DNA of 64,000 nucleotides, taken from positions 2,418,001-2,482,000 of the forward strand of contig JACONQ010000006.1 in assembly GCA_014281115.1 (NCBI GenBank), read 5' to 3'. This DNA is from Laburnicola sp. R22_1 (Eukaryota; Ascomycota; Dothideomycetes; Pleosporales; Didymosphaeriaceae). A program made the position numbers and the translations under genes. Shown here one piece after another: positions 55,177 to 64,000 of this stretch. The first letter of the stretch is position 1; each line of letters begins with the position of its first letter. Under the pieces are notes generated by a model. The model was not told the origin of the DNA, searched no databases, and saw only the letters and a program-made list of their open reading frames with translations.

Positions 55177-56362
55177 AATTCCCCTTGAAGACCCACATTA
55201 ATAGGAGGACCTCTTGGTCTTGCGGGTTAAACTCCTGCTAGGTAATCCTCTTATACGTGCCTTTTTGCTTCACATTGCTAATTTCTTGTTTTATAGCTTG
55301 GAGGAAGCCTTCCCTATGTGGAGATGGCATTTTCATCACATCTCTATAGAGACGCGGCTCAGGAGGTAGCTCGGTGTAGTGAAATCGTGTTTTTGATGCT
55401 GTAGCTGAGGCTGCTACGTATGGAAGGTTGCTATCAATCAGTTCTTGATTCTCTGCTTGGTTCGAGTCTGTTCGTAAGACAGAATCTGATGTTTCACGTT
55501 TGCGCTTCTTTGAAGATGTGGATAGCGGCAGTGAGCTAGTTGGTGTAGCTGATAGTGAGTATGGTGAGTTGTCATGAGGTGAGCCCCATGAGCTGCTGTG
55601 AACCTCAGTAGTCTCTGTTCGACTTGGTGTTGGAAGCTGCTAATAGTGACTTCTTGTCTGGTGTTGGGTTGTTGTTACTCTTTGCGTCAATTGGCTTTTC
55701 TTTGTAATAGCAGCAGTCTGGCTGGACTGGTCTAGATCTAACGTGAGCTTGTCTTTAGATGAATCTTCTATAGAGCTGTCTTGGCTGCGTATTAAAGGTA
55801 GTTAATACTTGTGGGCAAATTGCTCTAGCTTAGAGCCTTGTAGGAGCGGATCTGCTTCATTGTGTGGTTGATAGAAGAGGTCTTCTTGTAAGGTAACGTC
55901 TCTCACACGAATAACTTTGCCTCCATAAGCTTGGCTTCTTGCCTTAGGCATCCAGATTTAGTAGATGTTTAACAAGTTGTAGCCAACTAGGTATCCTACT
56001 AAAGCTTAAGGACTAAGCTTGTCTGTTTGTGGTATCTGCTTGCGCAGTGTGTATGCTTGGCAGCCATAGACGCGTAGGTGAGCAATTAATAGTTTCTTGC
56101 CGTAGGCAATTTCGAATAGTGTTTTCTAGCCTAGTAATCGCGTGGGTGTGCGATTGAGCAGGTATGCTGCTATAGGGTAGATCTTAGAGCCAAGTGCTAG
56201 AGGTAGGTTTGAGGTGATCCTTATTAAACGACTTCTCTTGATAAGACTTCTGCCTAAGCGCTCTGCTAAGCCGTTCTGCTCTTTAGTGTGTGGAGCTCTA
56301 ATCTATAGCTTGATGCCTTCTCTCTAATAGTAGTCTCTAGCAGAGTTGTCTGCCAGGCTATA

Positions 56363-56410
56363 CTGTGTCCGTGCACTCAACGCCCGGATTCAGTCAACGC
56401 CCCGCTGAAC
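56363..56410. repeat. Left TIR of pogo-like element
   Basis: 48 bp, perfect inverted match to 63568-63615, preceded by TA. Confidence 0.95.
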
Positions 56411-57263
56411 ACCATAGCAGCTTAACTAAAATAAGGCTGCAGAGCCACACAAAATCGCTATTATTACAAGATTTTGTAGTAGAGTACTATTTTAATGCTT
56501 GCGATTCACCTGTGCTACTTATATTTACTTAGAAGCTTAACGTTGCGGCCGTACCGCGTGGTCTTGGGTGGAGCTGCTGATGCGGCACCTGAAGCCTCCT
56601 AAGTAGTTATAGTATTAACTACGCGTTTCTAACGCTTATTGCTCTGTATAAATAGCTGCAAGGCCTTTCTTTTACCCTTTTAGGTAGATTATAGAGCTTT
56701 TGCATCGTCGCAAGCTTCTCTCTAGCGAGCACGCTCTGCTGCCTTCTCAGCCTTCTCCTTCTCCTTAGCTACCTTAGCTGCCTCCCTCGCCACACGCTTC
56801 TCCTCTGCAATTTTCTCCTTGCATAGCTTAGCTGCCTTCTTCAACTCAGCCTTCTCAGCTTTTTGAAGCTTCTGCTCCTTCTCCTCTTGTTCCTTTACAG
56901 ACTGACGTACGCGAGCCTCCCTAACCTTCCTTAGTGACCAGAAAACCGCCCCCCCATAGTACTCTTGACGTTGTTGCAGATCTAGAGGTTTTCCCTTCTT
57001 CTTGTGCTTCTTTTTCGTAGTAAGAGCCTCTCTTAACCCAGCAATCTCATAGTAAAGTAACTCATTTTAAACTGAGATGTAGTGGAGTAAGCGGCTAAGC
57101 TTCTGCGCGTCCTTACTACTCTAATCTTCTACTGCGGATCGTACAAGGCAGTCTAGTTTACGCCAGTTAGATCCGCTAAGTACTAACGTAGAGCTCTCTC
57201 GCAATTCCTACTCATCTAGGGTAGTGTTGGTGAACCTTTTAAGTATAACCTCTAGGTTGAATG

Positions 57264-57287
57264 GTTGGTTGGTTGGTTGGTTGGTAT
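57264..57287. repeat. (GGTT)n tail of the LINE
   Basis: About five TTGG units at the LINE 3' end (CCAA in element sense), adjoining the target duplication. Confidence 0.85.
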
Positions 57288-58714
57288 TCATTTTTCGTCT
57301 AGTTGATGGGGATTAAGTCCACCATCTCGCCTCCCGAAGGGCATATACAACGTGCTAAGCTATGGAATTGCAGTGCTAACACACTACCCTAGAAAGCATT
57401 TCTTGCCTGCGCGGGTATTGCTACCATTTCAGAACTACAGCTCCCCTTCCAGTTAGAGAGACTGAGCAGTGCGTGTACATTAGGGTAATTTCCTTGCATT
57501 TTAAGGCATCTATGTGCCAAGAGAGAGAGAGAGAGTGTGTGTGTAGGGGGGGCAGGGGGAGAGAAAGAGAGGAAGAGGGGTAAGGAGTATTGCAGCTCTT
57601 GTGCTGGACCTAGTTCCACTAGGTGCTGCATTGCCTGTTGCTTTTGCAGGGCTGCAAGAGCTAGCGGGGGCAGATCCTGGTGTAGTACTGCGTTAGTTTG
57701 GTAAAGGCTCCAAAGAACTCTAGCTCCCTTATCAGTGCTGCAGTGTACGCTAGGCCATCAGCCTGGCTGGATGGCGGTATAGGTGGTCGAAGTGGCCATC
57801 TGCTAAACGTCCCTAGAGTCTTGCGGCAAAGCGCGAGGTGCTCAGGTGTCTTGTCCTGTCTGCATAAGCAGGTGAGGTTTGCATCCTTATGGTTGTATTT
57901 TCGGTGGTACCAGGCAAAATCCCCATATCTAGACCAGATAGAAAGCAGTCTGGCTAGGATAGCTCTTAGTAGGTCTAGTTCCTTTAGACTGCTGCGTAGT
58001 GCGTAGTCTAGGTGCCAGCTTTTGTACCATCTAGAGAGTTTGTTCTTCTTTTCAGACCACCAGATCTGTTGTGTGTGTTGTGATGTCTTGCGAGCAATTG
58101 TCTTAATGCCTAAAAGTGTAGGCAGAGCAGCTTTACCTATTGCAGGTGATAGGTGTTAGGCTTCTAGGTTAGCTAATCTGTCTGCTGCCTCATTTCCTTC
58201 AATGCCTAGGTGTCCAGGGGCCCATTTGATAGAGACATCGTGAGTCTCCATAGCGCCGTGGCACTCCAGAAAGGCCCATTGAGAGGTAGGGGGTGCGTCG
58301 CCCCTCAGACACCATATGACTGAGGTGCTGTCTATGCACAGCCAGATTCGACAGGTATTGAACTCTGGTTGTCTTATGGTGTGCTGGAGGCCTCTCCATG
58401 CTCCTACTGCCTCAGCGTCAAAGACGTGCGAGGTAGAGTTGAGCGACCCGCGTCCAGTCTGCAGTTGCTTTCCGTTCTGATACACTGCAAAGCCGTAAGT
58501 GACCCGCTTTCCTCCTTCCTTTGTGTACTGTTCAGAGCCATCTGAGAAGATAGTCACGTCTAGTGGTGGGAGATGGGCCCACCATATATTGAAAGCCTTA
58601 GCTGCAGTCTTCTTGTCTATGCCGAGCGTTGGGTCAATTCGGCAGCCACTTGAGTAGTGAGGGGCTGTGAGTGTAGTCCTAAGGATCTCTGGTAGAAGAG
58701 ATGCCATCTGTTGG
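57266..58714 (-). mobile_element. 5'-truncated Tad-type LINE insertion
   Basis: 1,449 bp flanked by a 13-bp duplication (57253-57265 and 58715-58727). It keeps only the RNase H end of ORF2 and the 3' tail. The tail on the minus strand ends in (CCAA)n, about five units, in place of poly(A). 5' truncation with variable-length duplication is typical of target-primed insertion. Confidence 0.9.
57661..58714 (-). pseudogene. LINE RNase H domain and C-terminal zinc motif
   Basis: Frame from the truncation point to the stop at 57661. RNase H catalytic residues are visible: TIFSDGSEQY (first Asp), VFDAEAVGAWRGL (Glu), WLCIDSTSVIWCL (Asp) and KWAPGHLGIEGNEAAD (His/Asp). After one stop (58156-58158) the frame continues to a CLCRQDKTPEHLALC zinc-like motif and ends TRICPR. 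Reverse transcriptase and ORF1 are absent. Confidence 0.87.
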
Positions 58715-59221
58715 TAGGTTGAATGGTGATATGCCTGTTGCTTCAAAAGACTTAAGTATCGTCTCCTCCTTAAAAGAGCTTGTCCAGGCCTCCCAGAATA
58801 GAGGGAAGAAATCCCCTTTCTTAATAGGGAGGAGTCCCTGGCTCTGGTGGAGGTGATCTGATAGCTCCTTTGAGTACGCAGTTGATAGAGGCTTAAATAG
58901 AACCACATCAAGTGGCTGAAGCGTGTGGGTTGAATGAGGGGGGAAGATGGCTAGAAGTATCCTGTTACGGTCGCAATAGTCGATAAAATCCATAGTAACG
59001 TAAGATCCATGGCCATCAAGGATAAGTAACTGGTAAGACCGTCGAGCTTTTGCCTTGGTGTAGCGATCAAACACCTGTTCAAGCCAGGCAAGGCCGATAT
59101 CGTTGTTTGTCCAGCCTGAAGGCGACGAGGAAATGTGTACTAAGTGCTCTCCTGCCTTGATATCCTCTACCTAGCTTGATTGTATAGCCTTGTTAGTAGC
59201 CTAATAGATAAGGCTTAGCGG

Positions 59222-62200
59222 CAGACTTGTCAATAAACAAAACAAACAAAATTTGTGGCTCTGAATTTGTTTGTTTGACGACTTTCTTGGTGTTGTAGTT
59301 TGTTTGTTTGATTTGATGGAGCTATAGAGGCGCTTTTTATTTGATTGTTTGTTTGATTTTGAGTACTTTAAGAGGACTGTGAAAGAGACTCTGGTGGTGT
59401 TATAGGCGGCGGCTCCTCCCACTCATGTATGCTAAACTGTTCGTTGAGCTTATTGTCATCGTACGTTGCCACCACCTTTGCGCTTGGAGGTTTAAAACCT
59501 GCTCGAATCCATCGTTGAGTACAAATTAAAGCAGCCAATAGTTGGCTGCCCATTTTGCGTCTCTGTGGCTCAAGTACGTCGCCAGTACCCGAGAAGACTC
59601 GCTCACAGTCAGCGCTGGAGGCAGGGATAGTTAACACGTCCAGCGCCAATCGTGACAAATTGGGATACCTCGGCTTGAGCTGGTACCAGTATTGGACAGC
59701 TGTACAGCCAGTTTTGTACTGTTCTGATGTCCATGTTGGCTCTCTAAGCCAGCTCTCGTACTCATCCGCCACCCCTATTATCTCGTCGCTGTTGTCAAGT
59801 ACCGAATCGATCGCGTCGTCAAAGCTGCTCATCGCGTGTTTAGGCGCAGTTGTTATTGTTGTTGCTGTCGCTAGGGCGGGCTTGTAACGAGCCCAAAGCT
59901 GCTCGAAGCTCGCGTGCGTAGCTTGTAACTGTGCGGGCTTCTCACGCCAGAAGCGTTTAAAGTAGTTCTTGAAGCGTGGGTGGAGTGCCGTGGCAGTGTA
60001 GTAGACGGGGATTTTGAGGAGTTTATTAAGGTACTTGCTCGCCTTCTTGAGCGCAGCACGTACGTTGATAGCGACGTGATCTTCTAGCGCCTCGTCTGGC
60101 AGGTAATTGACGCTTTCAAACAGTCTAAGGCGGGCATCTAGGTCAGCAATAAGAGACTCAAACACAGGGATAACCTCGTATAACGCGCCGTGAGTGCCAG
60201 CTTTGCCGCGACCTTGCAAGCGATTAGTTGCGGACTTCAGCGGCTCAAGCACCTCAATGTACTCGGTAATCACCGCCCAGTCTGCAGCTGCAAGCCCGCC
60301 TGATCGCATCCACTGCGGCACAATAGGCGGCTTAGTGTTGTTGCTTTTGGCAAGCTCGTCAGCGTGCTCAGTCTCTTGTATGTGGTAGGAGGAGTAGCTG
60401 TTGATGGCGTGTTGTAGCTCAACACCGCGCTTAAAGCAGTCATGATAGCTGTTCCAACGCGTAACTCCAGGCTTGAAAGGCTCACGGCGTCTTGCTGTAG
60501 CGCCAGCAGGCATCTCAACTGCTTCGCTGTTCTGACAATCCTCAAATATACCCCATTGTTTTGGCGTGTTAATGTAGTTAACAATATCAAGAAACACGCC
60601 AAGCGGACCATCTTTCCGCCATTGCTTCATATAAAACTCCTCTTCGTTGTAGTGTTCAGGCTCGTTATCAAAGGCGTCGGAGTCAGTGCCAAACATAATA
60701 GTTTGCCCAACGAGGTTGAGTATGTGGCAAGCGCAGCGGAGGCGTCAATCGTTGGCGATAAAGCCGTACATTGTGCCGAGTTTATTAACTGCAGTATCGT
60801 TGTTGTAGGCGTTGTCAAGCACGAAATAGCCCAAATTGCTGCTAGAAATCTCAAAGTAGCGTAGGATTCGTACGACAGCTTCCGCGATCGCTGAGCCTGT
60901 GTGCGCACCAACCAGCTGCGGCAAGGCGATAGGAAGGTCAACTATATTGCCTTGAGAGTCAGCGTAGTGCGCACAAATTGCAAAGAAGCCGCGCTTCCCC
61001 CTTAGTAGTCCAGCCGTCAAAGCTTATGTGTATTTTGCTAGAGGCCTCAGACAAGGCGCGCTTGACTTGAGGTTGTAGCCAGCTGTAAAGCCTCATCACG
61101 AACCTCGAAACGCTGTTGTGAGACCTCCATAGCGCCGCCTCTGCCTCTGGGTTGGCGAACCTGATCATCGCGCGGAAGGACTCAGTCTCAAACTCGCGTA
61201 ATGGCCTGTTGTTGTTGACGAGCCATAACACTGCAGCTTGCCTGAAGCCTTGTACGTCGAAGTTACCCAGCTCCTGCGTTGCATCTTGGCTTAATGTGAC
61301 CCCGTTTTCTTCCGCCCATCGCAGCGACTTCTGGCCAGGTTCGAGCGGCCTCTTGTGTACGATAGTGCCTTGTTTGGTGAGCCGATGGCCGGGAAGGTCT
61401 TGCTTCAAATGGTTGTTAGCGGCTGTAGTTGACAGAGTGGTCTGGTGTAGGCCGCCCTTCTTTCTATTGATGTGACAGTGCTTGCATTGGAAGTAGATCT
61501 TCTCAGGGTTAGTACCAAGCTTTCGAAGGCGATAGCCGTGCCTAAAGACCCAGCTGATGTTGCCTGTGGGTGTGGATAGAGGCACATTAAAGCCCAGCAG
61601 GCGCTTCAAGTCAAGGCCTTCGTAGTTGGTGAAGTCAACACTAGGCGCAGCGTCCTCCTCCACTGAAGCCTCTGTGGCAGCATTACTAAACGCGCGCGGC
61701 GGCTTAGTAGCTATAGGCGGCTTATTAGCCACTAACAGCAACTCCCAAGCTGGCTCATCGGCCTGTAAGGCTTGTAGTATAGGCCGTGGTGATAGCCTCC
61801 GGGCGCGCTCCTCTAGCTCGGTTGGTAGCTCTATTGAGCGCGGCTCTAGAGTACTTTCAAGCACCTCAATAGGCGGCTCCGGCTCGTCAACTACCTCAAT
61901 AGACGGCTGGGTTGGCGGAGGAGTAAGCGGCCGCTGGCTATCCATAAGGCGCTGGCTGGGTTTCGGCGCACGTTGGGAACGTTTGGGCATAGGTTCGGAT
62001 GCCTCAGCAGGCTCGCGGCTTCGTTTTGGGGGCATGGTAAGCGTGAAGGTAAGCAAAGGCGCGAAAAAGTAAGCTGTAGGCGCAGGCAAGTAAGCCAAAG
62101 TATAGTGGGTGTGTAAGCGTTGACGCGCAAGGTACGCGGAAAGTACGCGGTCGGCTAGCCAACATTACCACTTCATGCCAAGGCGTACTGCGCGACGCTC

Positions 62201-62891
62201 TGCAGCCCGCAACAATAGAGATATAGTAAAACAGGCGACAGGAATTAATTTAGCAACATTGATTTAATAGTTTAACTTATAGAAGACAAGATTTATTGCG
62301 TGGTTATAGCAAACGATTTTTTAAGAGTAGTAACTAGGTTCAGAATATATAAACATAACTTAGGCTTCGCTGCAACAGCGCAAACTCACTTTGCTACAAT
62401 ACCTCAACACTATAATATTAGCTTATTTAGATTATTATATATATATTTATTGTTTTAACAGCTTATTACCTACGTAAAGAAAGAGGAGGAACAGAGGATA
62501 GGAGGTGCTAAAGCCGAATAGCAATTCATGTATATCAGTTGCTGGCGGCCAGTGGAAGCACACATCCGTTATGCGGGCTTTTTTACGCAGGTACAATCCA
62601 CTTAAGAAGCTCCGTTTTTTGCTCTGTTTACTATAGGAATACCTATATAATTGCAGCGTTAGGAAAGTTATTGTTACATCAACACTAAGAATATATCACT
62701 AACTCTAGGGTACCTTATCATTACAGTATGCTAAGCGATTCAAACAAACTTCAAATTTTTTGACTGCAATTGCCTCTTTTGTTTGTTTGACCTATCAAAA
62801 TTGCAGCAGCAGCTTTTTGTTTGGTTGACGTTGTCAATTCAAACAAAATTCAAACAAAATATTGAGGCATGTTTGGTTGTTGACAACCCTG
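59222..62891 (-). mobile_element. hAT DNA transposon nested in the pogo element
   Basis: 3,670 bp with an 8-bp duplication CTTAGCGG (59214-59221 and 62892-62899), diagnostic of hAT. Short imperfect terminal repeats: CAGACTTGTCAA at left against CAGGGTTGTCAA at right. Both subterminal regions contain clusters of TTTGTTTGTTTGA-type motifs. Removal rejoins the pogo transposase frame exactly. Confidence 0.93.
59368..62035 (-). pseudogene. hAT transposase with one frameshift and one stop
   Basis: Starts MPPKRSREPAEASEPMPKRS. A BED-type zinc finger region (WVFRHGYRLRK, CKHCHINRKKGG, TTAANNHLKQ) lies near residues 170-230. The catalytic core includes ISFDGWTTKG, where a C5 run on the plus strand (60997-61001) shifts the frame by one extra base. 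It resumes KRGFFAICAHYADSQG, then LGYFVLDNAYNND. One TGA (60745-60747) follows MYGFIAND, after which RLRCACHILNLVGQ continues. The C-terminal dimerisation region SSADCERVFSGTGD, LLAALICTQRWI is complete. Total about 888 residues, the usual hAT size. Few lesions, so degradation is recent or light. Confidence 0.9.
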
Positions 62892-63567
62892 CTTAGCGGC
62901 AAGGCTGATCCATCAGCGCAAACACACGCTAGGAGGGTAATCTATTTACAAGAGCCATCTTGGAGAGATGCTATAACCTCCTTATTCTCCCATATTCGTC
63001 TGCTGAACACTCGTTTTGATCGGCTAGTGATACCAATTAAGAAGCCTTTTTCATCCATATTATACGTGTGACGAGGCTCGATGTCATATTCCTTGATTTT
63101 GGCACCTAGGAGATCAAAATACAGGCTGTATTTATCCCCTAAGTCGGCTTGGTGGCGATTGCTGTCCATACCAGCTGCCCATCGAGAGATCAGATGGATG
63201 TTGTGTCGGTTGATGAAGCGAGTAACCCAGCTCTCGCTCACTAGCTCCTTGGCTATTGTTGACGCGAAATTTCGTATCATCTCTCTTGTGGGTGGCAAGT
63301 GACGCGCTGTAAGCCCTTCAATGTATTGTACAAGCTCCTGCTCTTATTGGGGACTGAGTTTCCGTCGGTTAAACCCCGCAGTTGCACGCGTCGTTTGAAT
63401 CGCTTGGTGCCTTCGCGACAGCGTACTTCGATCAACGCCATGCTTGCTAGCGATCTTAGTATAAGAGAAAGATTCTTCTGACCTTAGCGATTCTATTTCT
63501 TTAATTGCAGCCTCAATTGAGCTCATATTGGTGGCGTTATGGCGTGTTGAAATTTGGGGTGGTTTGC

Positions 63568-63615
63568 GTTCAGCGGGGCGTTGACTGAATCCGGGCGTTG
63601 AGTGCACGGACACAG
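63568..63615. repeat. Right TIR of pogo-like element
   Basis: 48 bp, followed by TA. Confidence 0.95.
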
Positions 63616-63740
63616 TATTCTCGCTCGTTATTAGCAATAAGAAAGGTTCCCTCCTAGCACCACACGGGAGGGCGTTGAATACTTAAAGACCCTTGAGCCT
63701 GAAGATTTTCAACTCTTGCTAGAGCTTGCCAACCCCACTA

Positions 63741-64000
63741 ACACTAACAAATAAATGTTGGTTCTATAGACTGCCTACTAAGCCACAGATGCTGGCGGGC
63801 GCGACAATAACCTGGGACAGCTCCTCCGGCGTCGACTCTGTCTGAGCTCCCAGCAGGGGTGCCTCTCATCCTGACATCTTGCCACACGAGGCAACCTCCC
63901 CTACGCTCTCCTACTCTCCTTACCTCTCCTTACTGTCTACACGATCCTTACCTTTCCTATACTAGTTTTACGCTAAGGTCTTGGCACTTTTCAACACAGC
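63741..64000. other. Unassigned right-edge sequence
   Basis: From about 63741 the TA-rich copia-like sequence gives way to normal composition. No open frame with motifs, LTR end or TIR was recognised. It could be host DNA, a rearranged part of copia 3 or another element. Confidence 0.35.

Larger units (their letters stand above)
52983..55183 (-). mobile_element. Mutator-like element (MULE)
   Basis: 2,201 bp bounded by GGGAATT at both ends and a 9-bp duplication CTTGAAGAC (52974-52982 and 55184-55192), the length typical for Mutator. It has 58-bp inverted repeats (53001-53058 and 55119-55176). Removing it and one duplication copy restores the copia frame MWVFK-YK. The left end carries an 11-bp insertion between GGGAATT and the repeat. 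Confidence 0.93.
51105..56360 (-). pseudogene. Pol remnant of copia element 3 (split by MULE)
   Basis: Integrase tail at 56360-56000: APHTKEQNGLAERLGRSL. A long variable linker follows, then the RT entry at about 55265-55193 (QDQEVLLLMWVFK). It resumes after the MULE at 52973 with KYKLNNQSYLTKYKARICVRGDLQ. The RT box is YVDN at 52560-52571 (second Asp lost). RNase H region SKAYSKLAKFL, SLQGYIFFLFGGPIDQKATL, ends near 51640. Many TAA/TAG codons, mainly at sites where related proteins have Gln, Trp or Arg. Confidence 0.82.
56515..63526 (-). pseudogene. Pogo-like DDE transposase in three pieces, with nonsense codons
   Basis: Segments 63526-62892, 59213-58715 and 57252-56515 join into one 624-codon frame once the hAT and LINE insertions and one target copy of each are removed. 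Segment 1: helix-turn-helix (SFSYTKIASKHGVDRSTLSR), CENP-B-like part (SESWVTRFINRHNI), first catalytic Asp in YNMDEKGFLIG. Segment 2: LLILDGHGSYVTMDFIDYC and FPPHSTHTLQPLDVVLFKPL. Segment 3: coiled Lys/Glu-rich C-terminus (TTKKKHKKKGKPLDLQQRQ). Stops seen: two in segment 1 (63344-63346 and 62942-62944), two in segment 2, eight in segment 3. Inactive as it stands. Confidence 0.88.
56363..63615 (-). mobile_element. Pogo-like (Tc1/mariner superfamily) DNA transposon carrying LINE and hAT insertions
   Basis: Perfect 48-bp inverted repeats start CTGTGTCCGTGCACTC (56363-56410) and end at 63615 (63568-63615), flanked by TA on both sides (56361-56362, 63616-63617). Without the two nested elements and one copy of each duplication it is about 2.1 kb, normal for fungal pogo/Fot-type elements. 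It sits in the integrase of copia element 3. Confidence 0.93.
50925..63740 (-). mobile_element. Ty1/copia LTR retrotransposon 3, interrupted by MULE and pogo insertions; 5' end not identified
   Basis: On the minus strand, 3' LTR at left (50925-51093), RNase H and RT (51105-52973), the rest of pol (55193-56360), and more integrase sequence beyond the pogo element (63618 to about 63740). The first part of integrase, gag and the 5' LTR are not recognised before the window end. Two insertions split it: a Mutator-like element in the RT entry and a pogo-like element in integrase. Confidence 0.8.

Noticed and set aside
37985..57240. CRISPR array or prokaryotic operon in the repeat block
   Set aside because: Repeats are LTRs and TIRs with target duplications; no spaced short repeats, and the genes are eukaryotic transposon genes.
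61626..62072. 148-codon plus-strand Ser/Gly-rich frame
   Set aside because: Antisense of the hAT transposase N-terminal region.

Overview
The window is nuclear DNA of a filamentous ascomycete (Pezizomycotina, Dothideomycete-like). Evidence: short GT-AG introns (mostly 44-61 bp) with CTAAC-type branch points, a fused pentafunctional AROM gene, GH72 and DUF3455 secreted proteins, a TmpA-like membrane reductase, and blocks of AT-rich, stop-riddled retrotransposons typical of repeat-induced point mutation (RIP). Exon models below were built by joining splice sites so that frame and family motifs stay continuous.

Positions 1-37.4 kb are a gene-bearing euchromatic arm. In order: AROM (cut by the left edge), GH72 glucanosyltransferase, TOM70, a class IV aminotransferase/aminodeoxychorismate lyase-like gene with a frame break, an RGG/zinc-knuckle protein, a DUF3455 secreted protein, a cytochrome P450, a ubiquitin-like/STAND-like protein with a G7 frame break, a PRELI/UPS mitochondrial lipid-transfer protein, cytosolic TrpRS, a TmpA-like ferric-reductase-type membrane protein, a BTB protein with a split domain, gamma-tubulin complex component 3, a six-cysteine small secreted protein, and an AT-hook/DUF3820-like protein. 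Housekeeping genes occur as divergent pairs sharing 490-780 bp promoters (AROM/GH72, TOM70/lyase, PRELI/TrpRS, BTB/GCP3). A perfect Gcn4/CpcA site lies in the AROM promoter. No metabolic gene cluster is evident.

Positions 37.4-64 kb are a transposon graveyard. Two complete Ty1/copia elements, each with target-site duplications (37985-43317, TSD AGTTA; 43627-48972, TSD GCTTA), are followed by an unmutated host island carrying an intron-containing gag-like zinc-knuckle gene (49128-50311). A third copia element then runs from its 3' LTR at 50925 to near or past the right edge. It is split by a Mutator-like element (52983-55183, 9-bp TSD) and by a pogo-like element (56363-63615, 48-bp TIRs, TA target). 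The pogo element is itself split by a 5'-truncated Tad-type LINE (57266-58714, 13-bp TSD) and a hAT element (59222-62891, 8-bp TSD). Removing each insertion and one TSD copy rejoins the interrupted reading frame, which gives a relative order of insertion. All transposase or polymerase genes seen are broken by nonsense or frameshift changes; the three copia reverse transcriptases have each lost at least one catalytic aspartate by a G-to-A type change.

No clearly new multi-gene system was found. The most unusual items are the intact solitary gag-like gene between dead elements, the BTB fold with a long insertion, the six-cysteine secreted protein near the repeat boundary, and the nested stack of five transposon classes.
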